Below, piece after piece: positions 7,982 through 17,055 of a stretch of DNA of 64,000 bases. The notes under the pieces were generated by a model that was not told the DNA's origin, did no database searches, and saw nothing but the letters and a program-made list of their open reading frames with translations. The stretch is from Deefgea piscis (GTDB lineage: Bacteria; Pseudomonadota; Gammaproteobacteria; Burkholderiales; Chitinibacteraceae). The stretch lies in contig NZ_CP081149.1 of NCBI RefSeq assembly GCF_019665785.1, positions 1,550,001 through 1,614,000 of the forward strand, in the 5' to 3' direction. Position numbers and translations under genes: made by a program. Each line of letters starts with the position of its first letter. Position 1 is the first letter of the stretch.

Positions 7982-8536
7982 ATGAATCTTTCTCGACACT
8001 TCCTGATCGCGATGCCGAATCTGGTCGATCCTATTTTCGCTAAATCACTCACTTATGTGTGTGAACACAATGAAAAAGGTGCGATGGGGGTGATTATGAA
8101 CCGTCCGCTTGGCATGACGCTGACGACCTTATTTGAACAAATCGATCTGGAAATGCATCGTCCAGATGTGGCTGAATTGCCGGTGCATTTCGGCGGTCCA
8201 GTGCAGACCGATCGTGGCTTTGTGTTGCATACCCCACTGGGCGATTGGCAATCTTCTTTAATTATCTCTCCTGAAATCGGCTTAACCACGTCCAAAGATA
8301 TTTTATTGGCGGTGAGCGAAGGCAAGGGGCCAGAAAAACTGTTTGTTTCTTTGGGCTTTGCTGGATGGGAAGCTGGCCAGCTAGAAAAAGAAATCTTTGA
8401 AAATTCTTGGCTGACGGTGCCGGTTGAAACCATGCAACAACTTTTTGATATCCCTTCTGAAGAACGCTATGCCGCTGCGCTGGCTTTATTGGGGGTGGAT
8501 GTGGCGATGTTGTCCAAAGAGATTGGTCACGCATGA
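7982..8536 (+). CDS. yqgE: YqgE/AlgH family protein (UPF0301)
   Basis: About 184 residues. The start MNLSRHFLIAMPNL matches the conserved N-terminus of the family (E. coli MNLQHHFLIAMPAL), so ATG 7982 is chosen; ATG 7964 would add six residues. Further family marks are VCEHNEKGAMGVIMNRPL, FGGPVQTDRGFVLH and a C-terminal AALALLGVD. The molecular function is not established, despite the AlgH name from alginate regulation in Pseudomonas. It overlaps yqgF by 4 bp, and the yqgE-yqgF pair is widely conserved in proteobacteria. Confidence 0.92.
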   Translation: MNLSRHFLIAMPNLVDPIFAKSLTYVCEHNEKGAMGVIMNRPLGMTLTTLFEQIDLEMHRPDVAELPVHFGGPVQTDRGFVLHTPLGDWQSSLIISPEIGLTTSKDILLAVSEGKGPEKLFVSLGFAGWEAGQLEKEIFENSWLTVPVETMQQLFDIPSEERYAAALALLGVDVAMLSKEIGHA

Positions 8537-8964
8537 GTACGATTTTAGCTTTTGATTTTGGTGAAGTGCGAATTGGCGTGGCTACAGGCTCGACCGAAAT
8601 CGGGATTGCAACACCCGTTGAAACCATTGCTTTTGAAGAAAACGATAAAAAATTTGCCCGTATCGAGGCGCTGATTAAAGAATGGCAACCTTCGCTGTTG
8701 GTGGTGGGTTTGCCGTGTTATCTCGATGGCACCGAGCATGATATGACGCGCATGGCCCGCCGCTTTGCTAATCGCCTGAATGGGCGATTTTCTTTGCCAG
8801 TGCATTTGGTCGATGAGCGCTTAAGTAGTGCCGCGGCCAGCTCGGCTTTAAATGAGACGGGTTTAAAAGGCCGTAAACAAAAAACGGCGTTGGATCAAGT
8901 GGCGGCGATGCAAATTCTGCAAACTTACTTTGATGGTGAGTCGTCGGCTACCGGCGCTAAGTAA
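8533..8964 (+). CDS. yqgF: YqgF/RuvX Holliday-junction resolvase-like nuclease
   Basis: A 143-residue RNase H-fold protein. Catalytic acidic residues are visible in ILAFDFGEVRIGVA, LVDERLSSAAA and KTALDQVAAMQIL. The family processes the 5' end of pre-16S rRNA and has been proposed to resolve Holliday junctions. It is translationally coupled to yqgE. In relatives pyrR often follows; here the 132-bp gap to pyrB contains no such gene. Confidence 0.93.
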   Translation: MSTILAFDFGEVRIGVATGSTEIGIATPVETIAFEENDKKFARIEALIKEWQPSLLVVGLPCYLDGTEHDMTRMARRFANRLNGRFSLPVHLVDERLSSAAASSALNETGLKGRKQKTALDQVAAMQILQTYFDGESSATGAK

Positions 8965-9096
8965 GTGGTTTTTGGCGATGCCAAACGGTGTTGGCGACAT
9001 TACCTAGCCTTATTTTTTATTCCTATACCCCTGTTGCGCCGAGATTGAGCGGATGCCAACGGGGCGGTAAAAATTGTATTAATCAGCGAGGAAGCT

Positions 9097-10059
9097 ATGT
9101 ATAACCCGCAACTGAATGCCCAAGGTGAGTTGATTCATTTACTCACCACCGAAGGGCTGCCGCGTCGTGTTTTGACGCAGATTTTGGATAAAGCCGCCGA
9201 GTTTGTCTCGGGCGGTGAGTTGGTGAATCAAAAATTCGCCGATTTGGCTGGCACTTCGGTGTTTAACTTATTTTTTGAAAACTCAACGCGTACCCGTACG
9301 ACGTTTGAAATCGCCGCTAAGCGGTTGTCGGCCGATGTATCGAGTTTGAATATTCAAGCTTCTAGTACTGCCAAAGGCGAAACGCTGCTCGATACGATTC
9401 ACAATATTGAAGCGATGGGCGCGAATTTGTTCGTCGTTCGGCATTCGGATTCGGGCGCGGCGCATTTGATTGCCAAGCACGTGAAACCGGGTGTGGCAGT
9501 GGTGAATGCCGGTGACGGTCGCCACGCGCATCCAACGCAAGCGATGCTCGATATGTTTACCATTCGTCATTACAAAGGCGACTTTACCAATTTGCGCGTG
9601 GCGATTGTGGGTGATGTATTGCATAGCCGTGTGGCGCGCTCGCAAATTCACGCCTTATCAACCTTGGGTTGCCCTGATATTCGCGTTATCGCGCCGAAAA
9701 CCTTGCTGCCAACCGGCATCGAGCAGCTTGGCGTGCATGTGTATCACGATATGGAAGAAGGTCTGAAAGACGTTGATGTGGTGGCCATGCTGCGTTTGCA
9801 AAATGAACGCATGGCCGGGGCGTATCTGCCGTCAACGCAGGAATTCTTTAAGGTCTACGGCCTTACCCAAGAAAAATTGGCGTTTGCTAAGCCCGATGCG
9901 ATTGTGTTGCATCCGGGGCCAATGAATCGCGGCGTTGAGATTGATTCGGCAGTGGCCGATGGTGACCAAGCGGTGATCTTGCCGCAAGTGACATTCGGTA
10001 TCGCGGTACGCATGGCGGTGCTCAGCATCGTGGCGGCCAATCAACGTGAATTGATTTAG
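9097..10059 (+). CDS. pyrB: Aspartate carbamoyltransferase catalytic subunit
   Basis: Catalyses carbamoyl phosphate + L-aspartate to N-carbamoyl-L-aspartate, the committed step of pyrimidine synthesis. At 320 residues it has the carbamoyl-phosphate loop [13 protein letters not shown], the HPTQAMLD motif, the R-hinge MLRLQNERM and [18 protein letters not shown] precedes the ATG by a good spacing. No pyrI is nearby. Together with the metal-less dihydroorotase homologue downstream, this resembles the class A aspartate transcarbamoylase of Pseudomonas, where PyrB needs the inactive PyrC' for assembly. Confidence 0.96.
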   Translation: MYNPQLNAQGELIHLLTTEGLPRRVLTQILDKAAEFVSGGELVNQKFADLAGTSVFNLFFENSTRTRTTFEIAAKRLSADVSSLNIQASSTAKGETLLDTIHNIEAMGANLFVVRHSDSGAAHLIAKHVKPGVAVVNAGDGRHAHPTQAMLDMFTIRHYKGDFTNLRVAIVGDVLHSRVARSQIHALSTLGCPDIRVIAPKTLLPTGIEQLGVHVYHDMEEGLKDVDVVAMLRLQNERMAGAYLPSTQEFFKVYGLTQEKLAFAKPDAIVLHPGPMNRGVEIDSAVADGDQAVILPQVTFGIAVRMAVLSIVAANQRELI

Positions 10060-10067
10060 AAAAATCT

Positions 10068-10276
10068 GACGCAGAGACGCAAAGGCGCAGAGAAAATCTA
10101 AATCATATGGGCTTGGCAATAACGTAGCAAAAAGACCATCATCTCCGAATATGTGTATCGGGGAGCCAGTAGCGCAGCTGGATTCTCATCATAATGGGAA
10201 TGACACAATTACTGGAGATGATGATGAAACAAGTTTTTAAAGCGAGTTTTCCTCCGTGTCTCTGCGCCTCTGCGTT
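10068..10276. repeat. Dispersed 'gacgcagag' inverted repeat, copy 1, with a nested palindrome
   Basis: The arms at 10068-10096 and 10247-10276 are imperfect reverse complements (motif ACGCAGAG, GGCGCAGAG). Between them is a second perfect pair, CATCATCTCC (10137-10146) / GGAGATGATG (10214-10223). A related, more compact copy lies at 58995-59085. It fills the gap between pyrB and pyrC' and has no credible ORF. Such 'acgcagaggcgcagag' repeats are scattered in many bacterial genomes. Confidence 0.7.
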
Positions 10277-10294
10277 GAAAAAATGGGTTAAAAA

Positions 10295-11566
10295 ATGAAA
10301 AATATTCTGATTAAAAATGGTTGCTTGGTCGATCCGATTGCCGGTACGGAGCAAGTGGCTGATTTGTATTTAGCCAATGGCAAAATCGCTGCGGTGGGTG
10401 TTGTGCCGGCTGGGTTTGTGGCGGATGAAACGATTGATGCAACTGGACTGATTGTTGCGCCGGGCTTGGTCGATTTAGCCGCGCGTTTGCGTGAACCCGG
10501 CTTTGAGTACAAAGCAACGCTCAAATCAGAAATGGCCGCTGCTGTAGCTGGCGGCGTAACCAGCGTGGTGTGCCCACCCGATACCGATCCAGTGCTTGAT
10601 GAATCAGGCTTGGTGATGAATTTACGCCAACGGGCAAAAAATCTCGATCTAGCGCGTTTATATCCGGTTGGTGCGTTGACCGTGGGCCTAAAGGGCAAAG
10701 AAATCACCGAAATGGCGATGCTGAACGAAGCTGGTTGCGTGGCTTTTTCGCAAGGTGATGTGCCGATTGCTGACTTGCAAGTGCTGTACCGCGCAATGCA
10801 GTACGCGGCCAATTTTGGCTATGAGCTGCGCTTGCGCCCTGAAGAAGCATCTTTGGTGAACGACGGTGTGGCGCACGATGGTCCGTATGCATCTCGTCTG
10901 GGCTTAACCGGCATTCCGGTGATTGCCGAAACCATCGCCGTGGCGCAAATCGTGCAACTGATGCGCGCCACCGGTTGCCGCGTGCATTTAGCGCGGATGT
11001 CGAGCGCTGCCGGTCTGGATTTGGTTCGCGCCGCCAAGGCAGAAGGCCTGCCACTGACGTGTGACGTGAGCATCAACCATATTCATTTGGCTGATATTGA
11101 TATTGGTTTCTTTGATAGCCAATATCGTTTCGATCCGCCACTGCGGGCGGTGTCTGATCGCGATGCAATTGTGAAGGCGCTGAACGACGGCACGATTGAT
11201 GCCATTTGCTCGGATCATTCGCCGGTGGATGATGACGGTAAATTGCTACCGTTTGCGCAAGCTGAGCGCGGCGCAACAGGTTTGGAATTATTGCTGCCGT
11301 TAACGCTCAAATGGGCCAGCAGTCAGCATATTAGCTTGCCGCAAGCACTGGCAAAAATCACGTCAATGCCAGCCAAAATGCTTGGCTTTGAAGCGGGTTT
11401 AGCCGTTGGCAATCGCGCTGATTTGGTGGTGTTTGATGCCCAAGCGCATTGGCAAGTGATTCCTGAACGCCTAAAAAGCCAAGGTAAAAACACGCCATTT
11501 ATTGGGCATGAAATGCTGGGTAAAGTGAAATTCACGCTGGTAAAGGGCAAAGTGGTTTTTGCTTAA
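10295..11566 (+). CDS. pyrC': Non-catalytic dihydroorotase homologue (PyrC'-type)
   Basis: A 423-residue amidohydrolase of the class I dihydroorotase family. Zinc-binding residues of active enzymes are lost: HVHFREPG reads AARLREPG, the AHCED segment reads RLRPEE, HVCHIS reads HLARMS, VTPHH reads VSINH, and DHAPH reads DHSPV. It therefore almost certainly cannot hydrolyse dihydroorotate. The family counterpart, PyrC' of Pseudomonas, is a structural subunit that holds PyrB in the active dodecamer. Position directly after pyrB fits this, although a 235-bp repeat-bearing gap separates the two. An active pyrC is expected elsewhere in the genome. Automatic annotation would call this dihydroorotase. 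Confidence 0.88.
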   Translation: MKNILIKNGCLVDPIAGTEQVADLYLANGKIAAVGVVPAGFVADETIDATGLIVAPGLVDLAARLREPGFEYKATLKSEMAAAVAGGVTSVVCPPDTDPVLDESGLVMNLRQRAKNLDLARLYPVGALTVGLKGKEITEMAMLNEAGCVAFSQGDVPIADLQVLYRAMQYAANFGYELRLRPEEASLVNDGVAHDGPYASRLGLTGIPVIAETIAVAQIVQLMRATGCRVHLARMSSAAGLDLVRAAKAEGLPLTCDVSINHIHLADIDIGFFDSQYRFDPPLRAVSDRDAIVKALNDGTIDAICSDHSPVDDDGKLLPFAQAERGATGLELLLPLTLKWASSQHISLPQALAKITSMPAKMLGFEAGLAVGNRADLVVFDAQAHWQVIPERLKSQGKNTPFIGHEMLGKVKFTLVKGKVVFA

Positions 11567-11572
11567 TGGCTG

Positions 11573-11619
11573 TGTATATTGCGATAGACCATAAATAGAT
11601 TGGTTTTTAGGGCGATACC
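11573..11619. repeat. 47-bp GGTAT...ATACC element, copy 3 (left end TGTAT)
   Basis: Exactly 47 bp, 6 bases after the pyrC' stop. The left end has one mismatch (TGTAT) and the right end is ATACC. Internal half-sites TAGAC (13-17) and GTTTT (31-35). Confidence 0.7.
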
Positions 11620-11628
11620 TTAATATAT

Positions 11629-11656
11629 AAAAGGGCTGCGTTGCGCAGCCCTTTTT
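11629..11656. terminator. Bidirectional terminator between pyrC' and mltA
   Basis: Perfect stem AAAAGGGCTGCG / CGCAGCCCTTTT with a 3-base loop, flanked by A and T runs, between convergent genes. It should work on both strands. Confidence 0.85.
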
Positions 11657-11666
11657 GTTGCCTTGA

Positions 11667-12881
11667 TTATTTAGGTAGTGCTTGCCCTTTCGGCCACAGT
11701 AGCCACAGGCTACCGCTTTGCTTCATTTCTCCGGCGAGTTCACCCGCTGCGTCGCCCGTTCCCCAAAAGAAATCGGCGCGAACACTGCCGCGAATTGCGC
11801 CGCCAGTGTCTTGTGCTGCAACTAAACGATGGATGCCGCCGGCGTTATCAGGCCGCGTCGTGGCGATAAACACCATGCTGCCCAGTGGAACAGTATTCGG
11901 GTCGATGGCGATGCTGTACGCCGCAGTCAGTGGCACGCCAAGCGAGCCGATCGGGCCGTCATTACTGGCGGGTAAGGTGCGGAAAAACACATAGCTTGGA
12001 TTGCTATTGAGTAATTCATTCACTCGCTTAGGGTTGGCTTTGGCCCAAGCACGAATGCTTTGCATAGAGACTTCACTTGCTGGCAGCAAACCTTGCTCGA
12101 CCAACCAACGCCCGACAGGCTTATACGGGCGACCATTTTGGTCGGCGTAGCCTAAGCGCAGTTGTTCACCATTACTGAGTTGCACGCGCCCTGAGCCTTG
12201 GATTTGTAAAAACTGCACGTCCATTGGGTCGTTTAACCACGCCAATACGGGGGCATTGACGCCATTTTTAACAATCTCGGCGCGGTCAGGAAAAGGCACC
12301 AGCTTATTGCCGAGCACTTTACCGCGTAAGCGTTTGCCTTTGAGTTCAGGGTACACGCTCTCTAAGGCGACGGTAATCATGTCACGCGGCGGGCCGTAAA
12401 CGGCTTGATTGGCGGTATTGGTCTGCGTGAGGCTACCGGCATAGACTGGCTCATAATACCCGGTGATGAGTCCAGTGGTGCTTTGGTCTGGATTTTGTAA
12501 CTGATAAGGCGTAAGCCGAGTTTGTAAAAACTGGCGAATAGCCGGTGTGGTTAGCGCTACATTGGCGGCGTCTTGGCAAATCGGAGCCCAAATTGGATTT
12601 TTTTGTAGTCGAGCGCAGCCATTACGCCATGCTTGAAAACCTTTAACCAGTTCATCTTGTGACCAAGCTGGTAGTGCTTGCCAGCTGCTGGCGACATAGC
12701 GTGGTGCGGCTGTTGGTGTGGGGCTTGTGGGTTCTGGGGTGGTACTTGGTGTTGGGCTAGGTTGCGCTGGCGGCTTGACTGGTGCAGTGCCGCAGGCGGT
12801 AAAAAAACTGGCCAGCAACAAGCTGGCCAGTGTGTGCTTTAACGCCAAAGTAGGACGTTTGGCGGGGCGACGTTCAATCAT
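11667..12881 (-). CDS. mltA: Membrane-bound lytic murein transglycosylase A
   Basis: Cleaves peptidoglycan glycan strands, forming 1,6-anhydro-muropeptides. The N-terminus is a lipoprotein signal (LASLLLASFFTAC), so Cys30 would be acylated and the enzyme anchored to the outer membrane. A Pro/Thr/Ser-rich linker (~33-60) precedes the MltA domain, with LITGYYEPVYAG, QIQGSGRVQL and the 3D region (PLGSMVFIATTRPD) containing the catalytic-type AAQDTGGAIRG. Length of 404 residues is normal. It lies 11 bp downstream of the phaM-like gene and may be co-transcribed with it. Confidence 0.95.
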   Translation of the reverse strand: MIERRPAKRPTLALKHTLASLLLASFFTACGTAPVKPPAQPSPTPSTTPEPTSPTPTAAPRYVASSWQALPAWSQDELVKGFQAWRNGCARLQKNPIWAPICQDAANVALTTPAIRQFLQTRLTPYQLQNPDQSTTGLITGYYEPVYAGSLTQTNTANQAVYGPPRDMITVALESVYPELKGKRLRGKVLGNKLVPFPDRAEIVKNGVNAPVLAWLNDPMDVQFLQIQGSGRVQLSNGEQLRLGYADQNGRPYKPVGRWLVEQGLLPASEVSMQSIRAWAKANPKRVNELLNSNPSYVFFRTLPASNDGPIGSLGVPLTAAYSIAIDPNTVPLGSMVFIATTRPDNAGGIHRLVAAQDTGGAIRGSVRADFFWGTGDAAGELAGEMKQSGSLWLLWPKGQALPK

Positions 12882-12892
12882 TGTGATCCGTT

Positions 12893-13144
12893 TTAACTGT
12901 GTTCAGGGTTAGGGTCGATATTTTGTTTAAAAGCGGCTAAGCCGGCTTTTTGAATTTCGAGTGTTTTAACCGTCATTTGCAGCATGCCAATTTGCATGCT
13001 GAGCCATTGCTCGACGGTTTTACATTCGACTATTTTACGCTCGATTTCTTCTTCGGTCAGCGGTGGAATAAATGGGTTATTCGCACCTTGCTTGAGCATA
13101 TTGGCAAAAAAGCCAAAGGGATCGTTTGGATTAAATTCACTCAT
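12893..13144 (-). CDS. phaM: PhaM-family polyhydroxyalkanoate granule regulatory protein
   Basis: 83 residues from ATG 13144, preceded by GAGGAG at 7 bases. Family marks are the DPFGFFANML N-terminus, IPPLTEEEIERKI, and the helical segment VEQWLSMQIGMLQMTVKTLEIQKAGL. PhaM in Cupriavidus binds PHA granules and DNA and activates PHA synthase; the C-terminal basic DNA-binding tail of that protein is missing here. It overlaps the end of maeB by 8 bp. An upstream in-frame ATG at 13174 lies inside maeB and is less likely. Confidence 0.75.
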   Translation of the reverse strand: MSEFNPNDPFGFFANMLKQGANNPFIPPLTEEEIERKIVECKTVEQWLSMQIGMLQMTVKTLEIQKAGLAAFKQNIDPNPEHS

Positions 13145-15422
13145 TATTTTGCTCCTCAGCCATTGCGGCTTCAACCGCTGCCAATGCCGCCATATTAATA
13201 ATACGGCGAACTGATGCAGTTGGGGTCAAAATATGCACCGGTTTGGCCATGCCCATCAAAATCGGACCAATGGTCACGCCATCGACTGCGGTGGCTTTGA
13301 GCAAGTTAAACGAAATATTCGCCGCATCCAAATTCGGCATAATCAGAATATTGGCTTCCCCTTTGAGACGGGAATTTGGGAAAACCTGCGCCCGAATAGC
13401 GGTCGAAAGCGCCGCATCACCATGCATTTCACCATCGATTTCTAATTCAGGCGCTTGCTCGGTGACAATACGTAGTGCCTCTTGCATTTTACGCGCTGAC
13501 GGGCTGTCGTTACTGCCAAAGCTGGAGTGACTCAATAGCGCTGCTTTCGGAGCAATACCGAATTTACGCACCGCTTCAGCCGCCATCATGGTGATTTCAG
13601 CCAGTTGTTCGGCGTTCGGGTCGGCATTGACATAGGTGTCGGTGATGAAAATATTTCCTGAATGCAAGAGCAAAATATTCATTGCCGCCGTCGTCGAAAC
13701 GCCCGGTTTTAAGCCCAGCACATTTTTAACGTGCGCCAAATGATTGTGATACAAACCGTAAGTACCACAAATCATGGCGTCCGCTTCGCCACGCTCGACC
13801 ATTAAAGCGCCGATCAGGGTGGTTTTGCGGCGAACTTCGGCTTTGGCGAGGTCTTCTGAAACGCCTTTGCGTTGCATGATGCTGTAATACAGCTGCCAGT
13901 ATTCGCGATAGCGTGGATCATTTTCTGGGTTACACACTTCAAAGTCGATACCCAGGCGAATGCGCAAGCCGAGCTTTTCAATGCGTGCCTCAATCACCGG
14001 GGGGCGACCGATTAGAATCGGTTGGCATAAGCGCATATCGAGTAATTCTTGCACGGCATGCAAGGTGCGTTCATCTTCACCTTCACAAAACACCACGCGT
14101 TTTTGCGCTTTTTTGGCCGCCATAAACACCGGCCGCATAAAGAGACTCGATTTATACACAAATTGCGTGAGTTCTTCGATATACGTTGCCCAATCTTCAA
14201 TCGGGCGAGTGGCAACGCCGCTGTCCATCGCCGCTTTGGCCACTGCTGGGGCAATTTTAACGATCAGGCGCGGATCAAACGGCGTTGGGATTAAATATTC
14301 TGCGCCAAAAGCCAGTGATTTGCCGCTATAGGCATTGGCGACCACATCCGATAACTCGGCGTGCGCCAACTCGGCAATCGCGTTCACTGCCGCGTGTTTC
14401 ATCGCTTCATTAATCGTCGTGGCACCGACATCGAGTGCGCCACGGAAAATAAATGGGAAGCAAAGTACGTTGTTTACTTGATTTGGATAATCCGAGCGAC
14501 CGGTACAAATAATCGCATCTGGGCGCGCTGCACGCGCTTCTGGCGGAGTCACTTCTGGATTTGGATTGGCCAAAGCCAAGATCAATGGCGAGACCGCCAT
14601 GGTTTTGAGCATTTCGGCGTCAATCGCGCCAGGACCTGATAGCCCTAAGAAAATATCAGCGCCGACTAGCGCTTGGGCTGGCGTGCGAATGTCGGTATCG
14701 CGCGCGTAGCGTTGCTTGGTTTCGTCCAGCGGGCCACGGCCGTTATAAATCACGCCTTTGGAGTCGCAAACAAAAATATTGCTTTTTTGTACGCCTAAAG
14801 AAACCAATAAGTCTAAACACGCAATCGCGGCGGCACCGGCGCCTGAGGCGACTAATTTAACATCGGCGATGTTTTTATCCAGTAAGGCGAGGGCGTTTTT
14901 GACCGCAGCGCCGACAATAATCGCCGTGCCATGCTGGTCATCATGAAACACCGGAATATTCATTCGCTCGCGCAGTTTTTTTTCTACATAAAAACACTCG
15001 GGTGCTTTAATGTCTTCGAGGTTGATACCGCCAAAAGTCGGCTCTAGCGAGGCAATGATTTCAATCAGTTTGTCGGGATCGTTTTCGTCGATTTCGATAT
15101 CAAAAACGTCGATGCCAGCGAATTTTTTAAACAATACACCTTTGCCTTCCATAACCGGTTTGCCGGCCAAAGGCCCAATATTGCCCAAACCTAAAACCGC
15201 AGTGCCATTGGTGACCACGGCAACTAAATTACCGCGCGCGGTTAAATTGCGCGCTTCGGATGGATCGGCAACGATGGCATCACAGGCTGCAGCCACGCCG
15301 GGTGAATAGGCAAGAGCTAAGTCGCGCTGGCTAGCTAGCCCTTTGGTGGGCACCACTTGAATCTTGCCCGGCTTTGGGAAACGGTGATATTCAAGTGCTT
15401 TCTTTCTGAGTTCTTCGTCCAT
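13137..15422 (-). CDS. maeB: NADP-dependent malic enzyme with phosphotransacetylase-like domain
   Basis: Oxidatively decarboxylates malate to pyruvate, giving NADPH. The 761 residues are normal for the MaeB hybrid family. The malic domain covers ~1-430 ([52 protein letters not shown]). The C-terminal PTA-like domain covers ~430-761 ([30 protein letters not shown]) and usually acts as a non-catalytic, acetyl-CoA-sensing module. NADPH from this enzyme could feed PHA synthesis, in line with the overlapping phaM-like gene. The upstream gap carries 47-bp element 4. Confidence 0.95.
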   Translation of the reverse strand: MDEELRKKALEYHRFPKPGKIQVVPTKGLASQRDLALAYSPGVAAACDAIVADPSEARNLTARGNLVAVVTNGTAVLGLGNIGPLAGKPVMEGKGVLFKKFAGIDVFDIEIDENDPDKLIEIIASLEPTFGGINLEDIKAPECFYVEKKLRERMNIPVFHDDQHGTAIIVGAAVKNALALLDKNIADVKLVASGAGAAAIACLDLLVSLGVQKSNIFVCDSKGVIYNGRGPLDETKQRYARDTDIRTPAQALVGADIFLGLSGPGAIDAEMLKTMAVSPLILALANPNPEVTPPEARAARPDAIICTGRSDYPNQVNNVLCFPFIFRGALDVGATTINEAMKHAAVNAIAELAHAELSDVVANAYSGKSLAFGAEYLIPTPFDPRLIVKIAPAVAKAAMDSGVATRPIEDWATYIEELTQFVYKSSLFMRPVFMAAKKAQKRVVFCEGEDERTLHAVQELLDMRLCQPILIGRPPVIEARIEKLGLRIRLGIDFEVCNPENDPRYREYWQLYYSIMQRKGVSEDLAKAEVRRKTTLIGALMVERGEADAMICGTYGLYHNHLAHVKNVLGLKPGVSTTAAMNILLLHSGNIFITDTYVNADPNAEQLAEITMMAAEAVRKFGIAPKAALLSHSSFGSNDSPSARKMQEALRIVTEQAPELEIDGEMHGDAALSTAIRAQVFPNSRLKGEANILIMPNLDAANISFNLLKATAVDGVTIGPILMGMAKPVHILTPTASVRRIINMAALAAVEAAMAEEQNNE

Positions 15423-15552
15423 GATCTGCCCCTGGTGCGTGTATCGATGTGAGTTGATGCTGGGGGAATATGACGCTGAAAAGTATTAGGGATATTCCCA
15501 CAGACAGATAAAAAAGAGCATCGATGACTAAAAAGTGAGTCTAAATATTATA

Positions 15553-15599
15553 GGTATTGCTATCTAGTTAGTGTTGTTAATAGTTTACGAGGCTATACC
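15553..15599. repeat. 47-bp GGTAT...ATACC element, copy 4
   Basis: Exactly 47 bp with perfect GGTAT and ATACC ends, between maeB and the response-regulator gene. Internal half-sites TAGTT (13-17) and GTTTA (31-35). Confidence 0.85.
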
Positions 15600-15632
15600 C
15601 TGTGTTTTTGATGATTGTTTTATGCTGCGTAA

Positions 15633-16814
15633 TTAAAACAACATGATGTCATCACTTGGTTCTGCGGGCTCGGGTGCCGCAGCTATAACGGCCTGTGGTG
15701 ATTGTTGGGTTAGATAAATCAAGGTGGCGATCACATGCGAAAACTCATCATCGAGCGATAAACCTTGATCATAAATTTGGGTAGCTGCTGCCAGACTATG
15801 CGCAATCATATCCAGTAGAGCCCCTTCTTGTGAATCGGTGAGGCCCAAATACACCATCTTGTGTTCAAACTGATCTTGTAATTCGCTAAACAATAACATC
15901 GAGGAACTCGCCTGATGGCGATACTCGTTTTCTAGTTTTTGAATGGAGGACTGAATTAAGCTAATTGCATTTAAGGTGAGCTGCTGCTGAGCGCGAATTT
16001 GCGTTTCATTTAAAATGCCGTCGAGTCGTGTTTCTGCCGCCTCAACCAAAATGGCGATATGGTCGCGTAATCGGCCACACAAATCGGGCTGGTTAACGGG
16101 CATATCTTTGACTTGCAAGATAATTCTTGGAAAATTAATCACCAATCGTTTGCCCATTTCATAAATGCGCTGCGGATCTTGCGCTAAGGTTTGCAGCATA
16201 TGCTCTTCGAGCGGACTGCAGCGTCCTTGGCTATTGAGCGTGTGCAAGGTGTTTTGTTGGTGAATTTGGGCGGCAACTTGCACGTTGAATTTGGCTGTGG
16301 TTTGTACCAGCGCTTTGAGCAAGCTGGCTTCATCGGGCGCTAAGCTGGCGCGCTTAAAAAAACTAATTACTGTGCCCAATTCGGCCGAATTTGAGATCGC
16401 TTGCATGGCCGTAACGGTCGCCGCTTGGACTGAGCTGCGCAGTTGCTGGGTCTCTTCGATGCTGCGTTGAAACAATAATAATTTTTGTTGTAATTCATCA
16501 TTACAAAATGGCTTACTAATAAAGTCGTCCGCTCCAGCGCCATAAGCGGCGACATAATCCGCTTTTTCAGTGCTGGCAATAAACAATATTTGGCCATTTG
16601 GATTGTTGTTTTTGTAGCGCTGGCAAATCGCATAGGCAGTCTGATCGGCTAAATTACCGTCGATGAGTAGAATGTCAGGCTGAGTTTGCTCAAGTAGCGC
16701 CAATGCATCTAAGCCGTTTTGGGCCATTTGTATTGCAAAATGCGCCTCGATATTGGGCCGCAAAGCGTCGTAAGCAGAACAATCTGGATCAACAATGAGT
16801 AGCGTGAGTGGCAT
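15633..16814 (-). CDS. Response regulator with unclassified helical C-terminal domain
   Basis: The N-terminal ~120 residues form a receiver domain: acidic LLIVDPDCSAYD, phospho-acceptor DILLIDGNLAD (Asp ~51), the switch Thr/Ser in LFIAST and the conserved Lys in DFISKPFCNDEL. Residues ~125-393 are mostly helical, Gln/Ala-rich, and contain no GGDEF, EAL, HD or DNA-binding motif that I recognise. The C-terminus is Pro/Glu-rich (AAPEPAEPSDDIMLF). It stands alone, with no kinase adjacent. A signalling adaptor is possible but its output is unknown. Confidence 0.8.
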   Translation of the reverse strand: MPLTLLIVDPDCSAYDALRPNIEAHFAIQMAQNGLDALALLEQTQPDILLIDGNLADQTAYAICQRYKNNNPNGQILFIASTEKADYVAAYGAGADDFISKPFCNDELQQKLLLFQRSIEETQQLRSSVQAATVTAMQAISNSAELGTVISFFKRASLAPDEASLLKALVQTTAKFNVQVAAQIHQQNTLHTLNSQGRCSPLEEHMLQTLAQDPQRIYEMGKRLVINFPRIILQVKDMPVNQPDLCGRLRDHIAILVEAAETRLDGILNETQIRAQQQLTLNAISLIQSSIQKLENEYRHQASSSMLLFSELQDQFEHKMVYLGLTDSQEGALLDMIAHSLAAATQIYDQGLSLDDEFSHVIATLIYLTQQSPQAVIAAAPEPAEPSDDIMLF

Positions 16815-16854
16815 TGGCTAACTTTCCATTGAAATAGCGGATAACTATTGATTT

Positions 16855-16935
16855 AAAAGTTTTATGGCAAGGCGTCCAAGCCGTCGGCAGTACATCGAGT
16901 ACGGCAAGGCGAGGCTACGATGCCAGAAAACTTTT
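16855..16935. repeat. 81-bp palindromic repeat unit with terminal inverted repeats
   Basis: The ends AAAAGTTTTATGGCA (16855-16869) and TGCCAGAAAACTTTT (16921-16935) are reverse complements at 14 of 15 positions. The interior has GTAC-ATCGA-GTAC and two AAGGCG motifs. It looks like a REP/MITE-type intergenic repeat; similar 'ggcaaggcg...gtacggcaaggcgaggc' sequences recur in other Neisseriales by my recollection. It lies between trpS and the response regulator. Confidence 0.6.
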
Positions 16936-16974
16936 GCTTAACGATTTAAATATAATGACCGTCGCTTAAGCTAG

Positions 16975-17001
16975 GCCAAAGCAGAATGCAGCTGCTTTGG
17001 C
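16975..17001. repeat. Perfect 10-bp hairpin downstream of trpS
   Basis: GCCAAAGCAG / CTGCTTTGGC with a 7-base loop, 55 bases past the trpS stop. There is no T run on the trpS strand, so its role as terminator is uncertain. Confidence 0.4.
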
Positions 17002-17055
17002 TCTTTATAGTTTATATTTTAATGGATGGCAGTTTAGTGACAGCTTAAAGCTGGT

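Noticed and set aside
8965..9096. pyrR gene or a pyr attenuator before pyrB
   Set aside because: The gap is only 132 bp, with no open frame resembling PyrR and no clear terminator hairpin.
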